From positions 49,211,715 to 49,275,714 of the forward strand of contig CM044955.1 in the NCBI GenBank assembly GCA_024516035.1: DNA of 64,000 nucleotides, read 5' to 3'. Below are positions 30,101 to 40,959 of this stretch, piece by piece (position 1 is the stretch's first letter; every line of letters starts with the position of its first letter). The notes under the pieces are model-generated. The model made no database searches. It saw only the letters and a program-made list of their open reading frames with translations, and had not been told where the DNA came from. The DNA comes from Bactericera cockerelli (Eukaryota; Arthropoda; Insecta; Hemiptera; Triozidae). Position numbers and translations under genes: made by a program.

Positions 30101-33100
30101 GGCATTGCCGGACATCGTTCCGGTCCTGAATCTGGCGCCACCGAGATGTCTTACCTTTGTTTGAGTACCCGTTTCAGAGTGCCGTTCTTTTCCACATAGT
30201 CGGTGTAGGTCTGAAAGGAAACAGGAGGTCATCAGTGTTCAAAATATAGTAATAACACTTTTTAGTGGAAGGTAACCAACAGGCGAAGTTAATGCTTAAA
30301 GCATTTTCTACCACCTAACCCACATAATAATAAGACTCTGTTATTATTATGTGGTCAGAAACTCAAATTAATGAAGAAAAATTCATGCACTGGGTGGGAT
30401 CCGAACCAACGGATCCCTACGCTACCTGGATTACCAGACTATGTACCAGGTACCTGTACCAATGAGGGGGTTTTTTTGAGGAGAGGTAGCTCATGAAAAG
30501 TGAGAGACTCAGGCATGGACCACCCGGTATATCCATGGCTCTGGACATGATACTGGGTGAGTTTTTTTGTAGGGAAAAGCTCATGCCAAAAAGTGGTGGA
30601 CTCAGAGATAGACCGCCCGGTATCTTTGGCTGCCTACCCTAACTAAAACCCGCTAAACCATACCGTTATTAATGCTAAACCATATCGTCGTGGGACTGGT
30701 AAAAGTACTTCAACGCCATTATATAAAAAGATGAAAAAATGATAAATATAAATTAATACTACATGGAAAGAGGACAAATGCTTATGAATCAAGATGGACA
30801 TTTTACATAAATGAGCTTCTAAAAAATGTCGCCTGCGGTGCTTTAATAGGTCTGTGAGTTTGTATTGCACTAAACTAGAGCTCAAATTCATAGAGATGGT
30901 GAAAATAAACTAAAAAATCTGGCGTGACACCAGGAAAGCTCATCACTTGAAAATAAGTCAAATTCCACCATTGGTGACTCAACGGTAACATTTAGCTAAA
31001 ATTCAATGTAAAATTCGTAATCAGCACCTGAAAATCGTTGGATTTGATATGTCACAATCCCTGTCTACGGTGAATAATAAAAAAGTTAATCCAAGGGACC
31101 CCGCCCCCCCCCCCCAAATACAGGTATTGGTGATTCCATTACTCCCCCCCCCCCCCCTAAAAGCCTTCTAATATGTAGTAATATTAGAAGGCTTTTAGCG
31201 TAACAATAGCAGATCAACTAGTGCTTGCGTACAATAGTGCGCTAATAACGTGATAATAGCACGCGATAATAACTATTATACCCAAAAATGGGATAATAGC
31301 ACGAAAAGAGCGGTCATAGCCATGCTATTAGCATAATATATTCCTGCTAATATTGTGATAATAACGTGCTTAGCACGTGCGCTACAGAATACCTGAATAT
31401 TCTTTAAGTACTATAGTATCGTGCTAAAAGTATCTTTTTTGTTTAGGGGGTAGAGCTTGTTCTCCCGAATCCAACAATACCTTTATCTCAAAATTTGAAA
31501 TTTCTGACTTAACCCCTTTTGCCCAGGCATGCGATAACTAATCTGTTAAGAAATAGTGTTCTACATAAAAGAATGATATTATTTATTTTAATAAACCCAC
31601 CTGTTGGAATGTTGCCTGGAAAATGTTGTTGGGCACCAAATTCCTGAAATGAGACAGTTATTGTTATAATTCAATTATTGGCTTACTTAGTCATTGAAAA
31701 TTCTCCCCTGGGTATTTAATGTATAAGTAGTTCAGTGGTAAAGGCGGTACTCTGTGAATCCAGAAATTCCAGAGGTCGCGAGTTCGAAACTCAGCCGGGA
31801 CATGACAAGTTGTCCTCCCATTTGGGATTTTCACCACATAATAATCGGTCTTGGGCTTACTGCTGAAATAATGAGACTTAATAGTCCTAATTGGGTGGGA
31901 TAAAATAAGGCGATATTATGCATGTTTCTTACCTAATTTTTTCTCCCTGCAGCACTCTCAATTTTTTTTATCACTAGCCGCCACTGTGGCTATGGAATCA
32001 TTAGGGCTGGTATGCAGAGACTTTTTATATCTATAGGGTTCACTGTAGGGTGGTCCCGAGCTTACTATAGGGAAAACTTCAACTTTGACAATAATATTTC
32101 AATCTCTTCTTTCAGGAGACAACTGAATACGCATGCGCACAGGCGCTTCAAACTGAATCAGCTGAACGGACAAATGACCCAAGCCATCCCTACAGTGACG
32201 ACTCTGAATACCACCCTAACAGAGGTCCGTTAAGTTGGCCCTGCCATGACGGAATTTCTTGTTCAAACGTTAGTACCCGGTAGATATTCGTTAGTACCCG
32301 TAGGTAATAATAATAATAATATCGCCTTATTTATACTGCCTGATTAAGACTATTAAAGTCCCATTATTCCAGCAGTAAGCCCAAGACATATTATTGTGTG
32401 GTAAAAATCCCAAATGGGAGGATAACTTGTCATGTCCCGGCTGGGTTTCGAACCCACGACCTCTGGAATCTCTGGATTCTCAGAGTGCCGCCTTTACCAC
32501 TGAGCTACCGGGACAGACAGCTCGTAAGTACCGAGAGCTCGTCGTTAGTACCGTTACCGTTCTCGAGAAAAAAGTATTTCCATCCAGAATAGAGGCGCCC
32601 CTCTGCATACCACCCTAAGAGTATTTCCATCCAGAATAGAGGCGCCCCTCACCTGCCCATGTCCAGGAACCCGTCCATCATGGTCAGCTTGGACGCGGGG
32701 GCCGCCGCCGCCCCCGTGTGGTTGCTGCCGTTGCCGTGGGCGAGGGTGATCTCCCCGGGCCGGATGACGCTCACGGAGATGACGCCAATGAGAGAGCTGG
32801 TGGTCGCTGAGAAGAGGAAGTAGAGGAGTGTGCGCACCGCCACCTTGCTGTTCTTGCGCAGGTCCAATGTGGAGACACCTGAGGAATGTGGAATAATAAT
32901 AATAAGAATATCGCCTTATTTATACTGCCCGAATAAGACAGTTAAAGTCCCATTATTCCAGCAGTAAGCTCAAGACACATTATTATGTGGTAAAAATCCC
33001 AAATGGGAGGATAACTTGTCATGTTCCGGCTGGGTTTCGAACCCACGACTTCTGGAATCTCTCGATTCAAAGAGTGCCGCCTTTACCACTGAGCTACCGG

Positions 33101-36100
33101 GACAGACAATAGAATAGAATAGAATATGCCTTATTTATACTGCCGAGGTAAGACTGAAAAGTCCCTTTACTCAAGAAGTCATGTCATGAATATAGAGTAA
33201 TAGTTATAATAAAAAATCCCACACAGGGGTGCCAGGATGTCCACAATATCATCAGAACATATTTGGAGCTGAAAAGCTGTTTTGAGATGATAGTACGTAA
33301 AATATATCTACATAACATAACGTATAATAATGAAATAGAATTTAGCTTGTAATAATAATTACCTATACTGCTCAGAAATTAAAAAAAATAAAAATCAAGC
33401 ATGCCTCTGATGAATTTTTTTTCATCAGAGGTTGTTGACAAATCCCTGATAACTAGAAAATCTTGAAATTTGTAATTATGGCAAATATTTGAGTGTAAAA
33501 CGGCACTCATCTTAATATATAAATGTCAAAGTCACTGACTGACCACTGACTGATCATCGCTCTACAGCCCAAACCGTAAGTCTTAGGAAGCTGAAATTTG
33601 GTAGGTAGCTTTGTCTTATAGTCTAGATGTGCAATAAGGACGAAATTCCCACTACAACACCTGCCATCGGCGAAAAAGGATTTTTTGCTTTCACGGCCAT
33701 GCCTCGGCCGCAAAGCGGGCGACAGCCCGCTAGTGTCAATATAAAACCCATAGTTTTCAGTTTTAAGGGCCAAATCATGAAACTGTATTAGATTTAATCT
33801 AAGTGGACACTATCAGCTGACTCAGGCTATCAGCTGGCTATGGTGTGCTGTGATTGGTTGAAATTCCCACCATGCGCGGATATAGCCCTCTTGTATTGGG
33901 GGGGCACAATCGCACAATATACCTAACTAGCGGGTTGCACCCGCCGCTTCGCAAGCCCATCACCCCCCCCCCCCCCCCCCCCACACACACACACAGAAAA
34001 ATGTCAATATTTTTCGTGTCACCCATCCACTTATTCTCCATGGATCTCAAGAATGGCTCATCAGAACTTCGCGATCAATATGTCAAATGAAGACTCCAAC
34101 CCTTGCAAAAACACTCTCGCTTGAATTGATAGTTCGTCACGACATATTTCGAGAAAAAATGTCATTCAGGTCAATAAACGTAAATACTTTTATGTCCTTA
34201 CTCAACGTAGCTCAAAAACGGCTCATCAGAATTTCGTGATTCATATCTCAAATGAAAACTTGAAACCTTGCTTAAAACTTTTTCTTTTTGAGTTGATACG
34301 CCGCCGCCGTAGCGCCGTCACGACAAATTTTGAAAAAAAAAATGTCATTTCGGTCGAAAAATGTGATTTTTTTGTGTCACCCTTCCATTTTTTGTCCTTA
34401 CCCCGTGTAGCTGAACCCTAGAGATATATTCCCTGATCCAAATGGGCCTATAGGTAAAATTTCAGTTTTCTCAGACAATCTGTGTGGATTTGACAACTTT
34501 ATTATTTAGATATTTCTTATTGGTCTTGGAATTGGGAATTATTTTTGGGCCCGTGCCCCTTAATTTATTGAGGTTTTTTTTATATAGCAGGATTAGTCTT
34601 AGAATTGGGAATTATTTTGGGTCCCGTGCCCCCCTAACTTATTGAGATCTTTTTTTTACGGGATTAGTCTTAGAATTGGGAATTATTTTGGGTCCCGTGC
34701 CCCCCTAACTTATTGAGATCTTTTTTTTTTTACGGGATTAGTCTTAGAATTGGGAATTATTTTGGGTCCCGTGCCCCCCTAACTTATTGAGATTTTTTTT
34801 ACGGGATTAGTCTTAGAATTGGGAATTATTTTGGGTCCCGTGCCCCCCTAACTTATTGAGATCTTTTTTTTACGTGATTAGTCTTAGAATTGGGAATTAT
34901 TTTGGGTCCCGTGCCACCCTAACTTATTGAGATCTTTTTTTTTACGGGATTAGTCTAAGAATTGGGAATTATTTTGGGTCCCGTGCCCCCCTAACTTATT
35001 GAGATCTTTTTTTTTACGTGATTAGTCTTAGAATTGGGAATTATTTTGGGTCCCGTGCCCCCCTAACTTATTGAGATCTTTTTTTTTTACGAGATTAGTC
35101 TTAGAATTGGGAATTATTTTGGGTCCCGTGCCCCCCTAACTTATTAAGATCTTTTTTTTTTACGGGATTAGTCTTAGAATTGGGATATATTTTGGGTCCC
35201 GTGCCCCCCTAACTTATTGAGATCTTTTTTTTTTACGCGATTAGTCTTAGAATTGGGAATTATTTTGGGTCCCGTGCCCCCCTAACTTATTGAGATTTTT
35301 TTTACGGGATTAGTCTTAGAATTGGGAATTATTTTGGGTCCCGTGCCCCCCTAACTTATTGAGATCTTTTTTTTATTACGGGATTAGTCCTAGAATTGGG
35401 AATTATTTTGTGTCCCGTGCCCCCCTAACTCATTGAGATTTTTTTTTTACGGGATTAGGTATAATGAAATTTGAGAAACACCGTTTACCGAAAAAAAAAA
35501 AAATACCGAAAAAAAACCTATATCCGCGCATGATTCCCACTAGAAGGGAAAGTGACCACTTTCATTAAATCTAATCCGTATTGCAATTAATACTCACTAC
35601 TCACTAGTACTCACCCACAATAATACAGGATATGATGAAAGGAAGGATCAGCAGCTGAAGGGTTCTCATGAAGATTTCACCAGGAAAGCCGATCAGCACC
35701 AGGGCATCCTGACTCACGTTGGCTCCCCTCAGCGTGATTCCTGCCAGAGGGGAAGATATTTATTTTACAAAGGAAATAGGTACTTGTTTCTACCACCTTA
35801 CCCTCAGAGTCTTATTATTATGGTCACACAAACTCAAATAGGAGATGGAAAACCCAAGCATTGGGTGGGATCCGAAACATAGAACCCTTCCTTTATGGTT
35901 CCATCACCCTGTATCACTGTAAAATACAGGGTCATGCATAACTAACACATGGATTTTATATGGATTGGATATAAAACTGTGGATATAAGATGGTTTCGGT
36001 TGAAATTGGTGTCAAAACAAACATTATAAATGTAAGAAATTCTGACAATTCATTTTTAAAAACAAGCCTGAAAGTTGATTGGTGGGAGCAAGATATATTT

Positions 36101-37288
36101 AATTTTGATTGGTGAGAGGAGGATACATTTTAATTTTGATTGTTACGAGGAAGATGCATTTTAATTTTGTATGGTGAGTGCAGGATACATTTAGGTACTA
36201 ATCTGATCAAGATGCATTTTAATTTTGATTGGTGAGAGCAGGATACATTAGGTACTAATCTGATTAAATATGTACCAGTGTACCTAATACTCGTACATTT
36301 CCGTGAAAATTTATCTCCATAATTTTCATTTAAACTATCTTGTTTTAATGAGATCAATACTGGTGTCACTAAACTGCCATATTTTTTTTACTATTAGGTA
36401 TAATAATTAATTTTATGACAAATCAACTAATAAAATTCAAGTGATATATAATCTTTGATTAAGATCCTAAGATGATATAACCATCAATAATTCGAGTATA
36501 TGAAACACAATAGGTACAATTTATGTTTAATTTATTACTAATAAATCAATTAAAATAATGTTAAAGTACCTTGGAAGTAGGTCTTGAAAATAAGAATACA
36601 TAATCTTTCACTAAATTGACATCGTACTGAGGAAGAAGAAGTCAAGTCCTCCATGAATAGCACAGAACTGGACGTGCAATTTTCCTCTCACATTGGAGCG
36701 ACAACTGAAAAAGGTTCGATAACTTCTATGCCTGGATTTTTTTTTCGTTCCCAAAGTAGTGAAGTTTTTTTTTTCATCCCTCAACTTTTATTGTTTTAAA
36801 ACTTTCAAAATCTATATTTTTACTGTAGTATTTATACAACGAGCGGTCTATTATAATCCACTTCTTGAAGAAGTAAATACTATTAAACTTTTCAGACAAT
36901 GCTTCAAATTTCCTAGCCACCTTAATAAATTTAGACTTTTTTTCCCTAATTATACTGTACCTATACAAAATTGAAGAAAAAAAAAGTACGTAGGTATATT
37001 ATGTATACAATAAAATTTATCAACTTACCAAACAACAACATAAAAAGCTGATCATCTTACCAACCATGGTTAAGAGCTGCTCAACTTACCAAAGAAGACT
37101 CCTAGGACCACCCCAAACAAGGTGCAGAGGAGAAAGCTGTTGGCCTTACACCACCCGGCCAGTCCACCGGAGGGGGGCGGGGTGGAGGCATGGATGGAGC
37201 TCTGGGCAGGTTTGTCCAGCAGCTTCTCGGAGGCAGCCTCCATGTCCTTCTCTCTCAGCTCCACCTTCTCATCTACAACCGAAGACAT
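22386..37288 (-). CDS. SLC1/EAAT-type amino-acid transporter with altered core motif
   Basis: Eleven exons join in phase: 37090-37288, 35615-35740, 32653-32878, 31601-31643, 30155-30210, 26252-26398, 25362-25595, 24717-24911, 23546-23680, 23070-23172 and 22386-22418. They give 498 residues from ATG at 37288. SLC1 landmarks: FPGEIFMRTLQLLILPFIIS (TM2), glycosylation sites in NGSNHT, NLVPNNIFQATFQQ, DGTATLGIIFFCIVFG, WMTPIGV, FTRKNP, the HP1 region TSSKSAALPITF, VAGVPSAGIIMV (HP2), GVPTDD and DRVRTTVNLMGD (TM8). SLC1 proteins are plasma-membrane sodium-driven glutamate/aspartate or neutral amino-acid carriers. The TM8 substrate and sodium residues (D455, R458, N462, D466) are kept. However, TM7 has HMTGL (377-381) in place of NMDGT, and HP1 has SSKS in place of SSSS. 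Substrate and ion coupling are therefore uncertain. All splice sites and the frame are intact, so it is probably expressed. Introns carry many SINEs. Confidence 0.95.
22466..22550 (+). mobile_element. SINE family A, 3' part
   Basis: TTAGGTGGTAGAAAATGCTT, CTCGCCTGGTGGTTCACTTC and an ATT-rich tail. Last intron of the transporter gene. Confidence 0.65.
22770..22975 (+). mobile_element. SINE family A, near full length
   Basis: GTCTGGTAATCCAGGTAGCG, B box GGTTCGAATCCC, GGGTTAGGTGGTAGAAAATG and the (ATT)n end. The first part of the A box is replaced. Confidence 0.75.
22976..23052 (-). mobile_element. SINE family D fragment
   Basis: CACAAACTCGCTTTACTAGT and GGTACTCGAACCATTTACGT keep the reversed body and B box. 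Confidence 0.5.
23727..23915 (+). mobile_element. tRNA-derived SINE, family C
   Basis: GACCTCCGTGGCTCAGTGGT, then B box GGTTCGAATCCC and body TTCCGGAATGGCATGGATGT, ending in A-rich DNA. The second copy is at 26428. The head keeps both Pol III boxes. Confidence 0.75.
24350..24487 (-). mobile_element. SINE family D
   Basis: Minus-strand copy with ACTTGAACCACCGACCTCCA and CAAGCTACTGAGGTCGGT. Transporter intron. Confidence 0.7.
24997..25115 (-). mobile_element. 5S-derived SINE, tail half
   Basis: A T run followed by CAACGTTGCTTTCAACTGCA, ATCATATCACGATGGGGGTG and AAACTCACAAATCGGGAACA matches the reversed 3' part of the 60870 copy. Confidence 0.65.
26005..26112 (+). mobile_element. SINE family E
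   Basis: GGGTTCAATCTCCAGCGGGG and TCTGCTCTGTACTTGGATAT, with the ending CATACCTCGTGAGGAAATAT. Confidence 0.55.
26428..26628 (+). mobile_element. SINE family C
   Basis: GACCTCCGTGGCTCAGTGGT and GAATGGCATGGATGTAAAGG. A HINE-like element starts in its A-rich tail at about 26629. Confidence 0.75.
26629..27295 (+). mobile_element. HINE-like element with central microsatellite, copy 1
   Basis: Starts TCTGGTGTAAACATCACACG and ends TTCCTTATTATAGGATAAGG plus AAAGTAAAAA. The 5' word ACTTTCCTTATCC is repeated inverted at the 3' end (GGATAAGGAAAGT), and the 3' end itself forms a hairpin. A CA/GACA microsatellite lies near 27110-27160. Subterminal inverted repeat, microsatellite and 3' stem-loop together resemble Helentron-derived HINE/DINE elements. 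Other copies are at 30912, 50489, 51558, 53531 and 55548. Confidence 0.65.
28620..28738 (-). mobile_element. SINE family D
   Basis: GACTTGAACCACCGACCTCT and CGATCGAGCTACTGAGGTGG on the reversed strand. Confidence 0.7.
28785..28975 (-). mobile_element. SINE family A
   Basis: Reversed copy: CAGTGGAAGGTAACCACCCG, TCTTATTATTATGTGATCAC, GAACCAACGGATCCCTACAC. Confidence 0.75.
29135..29212 (+). mobile_element. tRNA-like head of SINE family E
   Basis: CACCGTGGCCGAGTGGGTAG and GACCCGGGTTCGATCCCCGT give clear A and B boxes and a leucine/serine-tRNA-like long arm. No CCA or true tRNA fold was confirmed, so it is called a SINE. Confidence 0.55.
29560..29855 (-). mobile_element. SINE family F
   Basis: Reversed copy from TTTTAAGATGAGTGTTTCAC through GGTGCTGGGTCAACACGAGC to TAACCACTGAGCTATTCGTG. 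Confidence 0.75.
30250..30440 (-). mobile_element. SINE family A
   Basis: Reversed copy: TTTTAGTGGAAGGTAACCAA, CATGCACTGGGTGGGATCCG, CTACCTGGATTACCAGACTA. Confidence 0.75.
30912..31140 (+). mobile_element. HINE-like element, 5' part only
   Basis: Begins AAAAATCTGGCGTGACACCA and matches the family through GATTTGATATGTCACAATCC to GGGACCCCGCC. The rest is replaced by C runs and a palindrome. Confidence 0.6.
31157..31198. repeat. Perfect 18-base palindrome with 6-base loop
   Basis: Arms CTAAAAGCCTTCTAATAT and its exact complement at 31181-31198, loop GTAGTA. It lies directly after a long C run. Confidence 0.85.
31735..31922 (+). mobile_element. SINE family B
   Basis: GTTCAGTGGTAAAGGCGGTA, AGTTCGAAACTCAGCCGGGA and AAAATAAGGCGATATTATG. 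Transporter intron 3. Confidence 0.75.
32308..32518 (-). mobile_element. SINE family B
   Basis: Reversed full copy from ATATCGCCTTATTTATACTG to CCACTGAGCTACCGGGAC. Confidence 0.8.
32893..33108 (-). mobile_element. SINE family B
   Basis: Reversed full copy: ATATCGCCTTATTTATACTG, ATTATGTGGTAAAAATCCCA, CCACTGAGCTACCGGGAC. It starts about 15 bases from transporter exon 3. Confidence 0.8.
33510..33733 (+). mobile_element. Non-autonomous Helitron, second copy
   Basis: TCTTAATATATAAATG start, hairpin GCGGGCGACAGCCCGC and CTAG end. Bounded by A at 33509 and T at 33734. About 10 bases shorter than the copy at 10115. Confidence 0.8.
33927..34500 (-). mobile_element. Helitron 3' end and body, minus strand
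   Basis: ACTAGCGGGTTGCACCCGCC is the reverse of a Helitron end (hairpin GCGGGTGCAACCCGC, then TAGT). To its right lie two direct repeats of about 190 bases (34009-34190 and 34200-34375) sharing GGCTCATCAGAA, TTCGTGATTCATAT-like and CACGACA words. The 5' end of this element was not located. Confidence 0.55.
34515..35460. repeat. Minisatellite, about 70-base unit, 13 copies
   Basis: Units read ACGGGATTAGTCTTAGAATT, GGGAATTATTTTGGGTCCCG and TGCCCCCCTAACTTATTGAG, ending in a T run of varying length. Copies are very similar, which points to recent expansion. The array lies in transporter intron 2. Confidence 0.95.
35785..35895 (-). mobile_element. SINE family A, partial
   Basis: Reversed piece with ACCCTCAGAGTCTTATTATT and TTGGGTGGGATCCGAA. 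Confidence 0.6.
36075..36262. repeat. Minisatellite, about 31-base unit
   Basis: Imperfect units of AATTTTGATTGGTGAGAGCA plus GGATACATTTT. The same unit forms a larger array at 47213-47582. Confidence 0.8.
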
Positions 37289-37374
37289 GGCGGTGGAGGC
37301 GAGATCAGAAAAAAAAGCAAAGTTTCTGAGACGTAGCTTTTAGTTAGATACAATATTTCATTATTCAGGTGAAA

Positions 37375-37490
37375 ATCAGTCTTAAAGTTGTAGGTGTTAA
37401 ATAAAAGGTCTTAAAGTTGTAGATCTTAAAGCTGTTAAATAAAGTTGTAGTTCTTAAAGTTGTTAAATAAAGTTGTAGGTCTTAAAGATT
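37375..37490. repeat. Short degenerate tandem repeat
   Basis: Repeats of TCTTAAAGTTGTAGGT and GTTAAATAAAGTTGTAG lie just upstream of the transporter start exon. Confidence 0.65.
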
Positions 37491-37494
37491 AAAT

Positions 37495-38690
37495 AATAAT
37501 AAGGTACCCGGCCCATTTATAGTGCCCGCAAAAAAAAAAAAAAATATTTTCATTTTCAACAAGTGCTTTTATAATATTGCAAGGTAAGCAAATTTGAATT
37601 AATTCAGTTTTTTGGTTACTACTTTCATGTGAGTGTCTTTAATTGTTTCTTTTGGGTTTACTCTTTATTATTAATCTGTGCTTTAAGGTTTACTCTTTAT
37701 TATTAATCTGTCCTAAAATCGCCACCTAGGTGGCGATAATAGGATACACTGTACCCTAATATCGCCAAAGTTGGAGGTCTGAGAAAAAATGTTTCCTTCG
37801 GTTTCAGGATTAATTTTGCTTTGAATAATCTTTCGATTTAAGAAACAACTAAATATTATAGGTGTTACTTTAATTCTTACAGAAAAAACTATAACACAAA
37901 AAAATTCAAAAATGAAAGAAGCTTAAGGTGGCGATAAATCGGCCGGGTACCTTAATATCGCCTTGTTTGTACTGCCCGGCTAGGGTGAAAAAAATAAATA
38001 TTTTTTATCAAGGTTCAATTTTGAAAAAACTGAAATATTAGGTATTCAATTAACTATTCAAAGAATAATAGAAATATTAGTATTTGCCAACTATGATCGG
38101 TACGTCTTAGTAACGGCTAGAATCTAGAATATACCAGTTTTAACCGGTTAAACACTTTTTTAAAACGTGATGATATAAAAGAAAATTCATGGAAATAAAC
38201 AAATAAGATATTGATGGCACTCAGATAGTCACATACAACATAGGTACACTAATAACTAGTTAGCGAGCATAGATTTAGATACTCATACACTTAAAAGAAG
38301 AGCCTCTTGTCAAACCTAATACAAAATCATTTTAAACAATCTAATAACTATCACTTGAGCCTCAAAGTCGAAAAAAAAAACAAGAAACAGTGATGGTAAA
38401 AATAACGTTCTTACTATCCGCCGCAGTTCAAACTAATAGCAAAATAGAAGACGTTAAAAAAATAATATAAATAGATGTTTTTACTATCCACATGTAGCAC
38501 TACACCCACAACTAGATGTATTATCTGGCACAGTTAGGTATAGCTCTTCGTATAGCACACGTTCACAAGTTATTTGGCACAGACCGATTAAAAAGCGCAC
38601 GTGAGGTTCGTCCAGTGTTGTTAATTAATTCAAAACGTTAGGTGGGAATATCTCCGTTAATCCGTAAGCAATCCGATTTGACTGTGAATG
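37495..38690. other. Upstream region of the transporter gene
   Basis: Contains remnants of family B SINE (ACCTTAATATCGCCTTGTTT near 37970) and a duplicated line GGTTTACTCTTTATTATTAA (37658 and 37687). No coding exon seen. Confidence 0.4.
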
Positions 38691-39125
38691 AGGTAACCTG
38701 TTCCTGTGTCCACTATGGGTCTAATAAATGAATGATGTGTAACTACTATGTGTCTAATAAATGAATGAGTGATGTGTACTATGAGTACAATAAATGAATG
38801 AAGTTCAGCATTGTCCACTACGATACGAACTACACGATGAGTCAAATAAATTAATGATGTACACTACGAGTCTAATAATTGAATGAATGATTTCCACTAT
38901 GTAATGAATGAATGATGTGTACTATGAGTCTAATAAATGAATGAATGATGTCCACTATGTGTCTAATAAATTAATGAATGATGTCCGATATGTGTCTAAT
39001 AAATGAGTGATGTCCAGCATTGTCCACTACGATACGAACTGTTAGTCAAATAAAATAATGATATGATTACGAGTCTAAATAATAAACGATGTTCACAACG
39101 AACTACGAATATAAACGACTGATAC
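38690..39125. repeat. Degenerate tandem repeat region
   Basis: Words GTCTAATAAATGAATGATGT, TCCACTATG and TCCACTACGATACGAACT recur many times with variable spacing. Confidence 0.7.
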
Positions 39126-39459
39126 AGGTACAGATCATAGTGATGATAGCCAGATTTTTTTGTATGGGGTGCTAGAATCGAGTGCTTGTTTGGCATTCAT
39201 GAGGAGAGCGAACTCCGAACCAAACACCTATTACATCCACCACCTAACCAGACCTTTAACTACTTGAAGACAAAACATTTGGTACTCAAATGGTTGATAC
39301 GTAAGTGGGCATTCTTCATGGCTAGACTTAGGTGTGGAAGACAAAATATAAATAGTACAAAGTAAGTTGTAGATTGCCAAATTGTCACATTGATCTGAAC
39401 GGTAAACGGAGCCACCTTGCCGTGAGGTCCGATCAAGGTGCCTATCATTTTCTGCACCA

Positions 39460-39605
39460 TGTTCAAAGCATTTTCTATCAACCAACCCGCAGAGTCTTAA
39501 TATTATGTGATCACAAACTCAAATTATTGAGGAAAAATTCATGCACTGGGTGGAATTACCTGGATTACCAGACAAACGTGCACTTGTCTACCAGTGCACT
39601 TTACA
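39460..39605 (-). mobile_element. SINE family A
   Basis: Reversed copy with AAAGCATTTTCTATCAACCA, TTCATGCACTGGGTGG and CTACCAGTGCACTT. An internal deletion removes the B box. Confidence 0.65.
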
Positions 39606-39729
39606 ACTTCATAAATACGTGTAGTATTTTTTACTATGTGAAAAGCCTCAGTAGCCGAGTTCAGTTTACTATGCATGGATTCGAACCAAGAGACTGAGCA
39701 TGATACTATTAGGTATCAGCACTAGATGG

Positions 39730-40920
39730 GATATGCAGCAATAACAAAATACACATTATTACCTCGGGATGAACCAAATCAAAATAAACCAAATCAAAAC
39801 AAGTCCCATGTCTTGGGAAAAAAATGTCGTGGGATCGAAAGGCATTTTAAAGTCCATACATAATCTTCTTACCTGGCTCGTATTATTCTAGCTATTATTT
39901 TTAAACCTAGGTGAAATGTAGGAGCCTAGGACCCTAACAAAGGATTACGAGAGCGCTATCAAAAGACTTTGAAACAAGTTGGATCATTCAGGCCCGGAAA
40001 TAGAAGGAGGTTCTTCAGATAGAAATCAAAGGGGATCTCTAGTTTCAATACAATTATATGGTTTCTTGAATAACACAAGGCCCGAATGGCTTGAATGCCC
40101 CTGATCCTGATGTGTTTAATGTTTATAAATATTTGCTGGTAACAAAAAATAAAAACTTGCACAACACCAATGAAATGAATTGATGAATCATTTGCAGAAT
40201 TTTTAATAATTAAAAAATAAATATATTTAAATAAACATAAGCAGATAAAGAAATTATTTCAAAATATTTTGAAATGAGCATGTTTTGGTAACGTGAATTT
40301 TCAAACTAAAATAGTAGCCTACCTATTGTTCCTACTAAGATAATTTCATTTTGAAGTCAGGTGGCATACACATTTACACGTACCCAGATTTTATCAAGCC
40401 TTATGTAAAAATTAATTATAAATTTGTAGATTTGCCTTCCAAATATAATAAATTCAAACCAAAATATTAAAATTATTCATAGAAAAGGGGGGGAGACATA
40501 GGGAATGATCTAACTCCAAATATCACTTAAAATGTTATATGAATCAAAATTATACAACCAATTGATTAATTTATTTATTCCATGAACGGCCCTGATTAGA
40601 CAGGTAACCTTTGTCTGCCATGATAATAATAAGCGTGTTTAAATACCTACTGAAATACAATATTGATATTGTTATAATCATAGAATAGCTACCAAAGTGG
40701 AAGATTTATGGAATTTCTAATTAGAGGTGTGCATTTGAAATAACCCATAACAAAAGGGAGTTAGTTTACCTGTTTTTTATGACGAGCAGGAATTTTCATA
40801 TACATTATTATACATACACAGGTAAATATTTTAAAAAATAAATGCAATATGGAATAATTATAATAGAATATGACAGTCAATATTTCAATATTCAAACCTT
40901 TGTTTATTATTGAAATATTC
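39730..40920. other. Gene-free AT-rich DNA
   Basis: No exon, tRNA-like head or recognised repeat. It lies between the possible alternative first exon and the SINE at 39460. Confidence 0.45.
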
Positions 40921-40943
40921 CAGGTATTTCGTTACGAACTTAC

Positions 40944-40959
40944 CTTTACCTGTCGCCAT
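40944..40959 (-). CDS. Possible alternative first coding exon of the transporter
   Basis: On the minus strand ATGGCGACAGGTAAAG is followed by a GTAAGT donor and encodes MATGK plus one base. Inside transporter exon 1, CGGTTGTAG ending at 37273 can act as an acceptor after a pyrimidine-rich stretch. Splicing there would give MATGK-DEKVELREKD in frame, against MSSVV-DEKVELREKD from the local start. Upstream of the ATG, CAGTCAGTGAAGTCAG resembles an arthropod initiator. Inferred from phase agreement only. Confidence 0.4.

Noticed and set aside
34515..35460. Array considered as a CRISPR or a coding repeat
   Set aside because: Units are contiguous with no variable spacers, and all frames contain stops.
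37066..37343. Plus-strand frames opposite transporter exon 1
   Set aside because: Antisense of a GC-rich coding exon.
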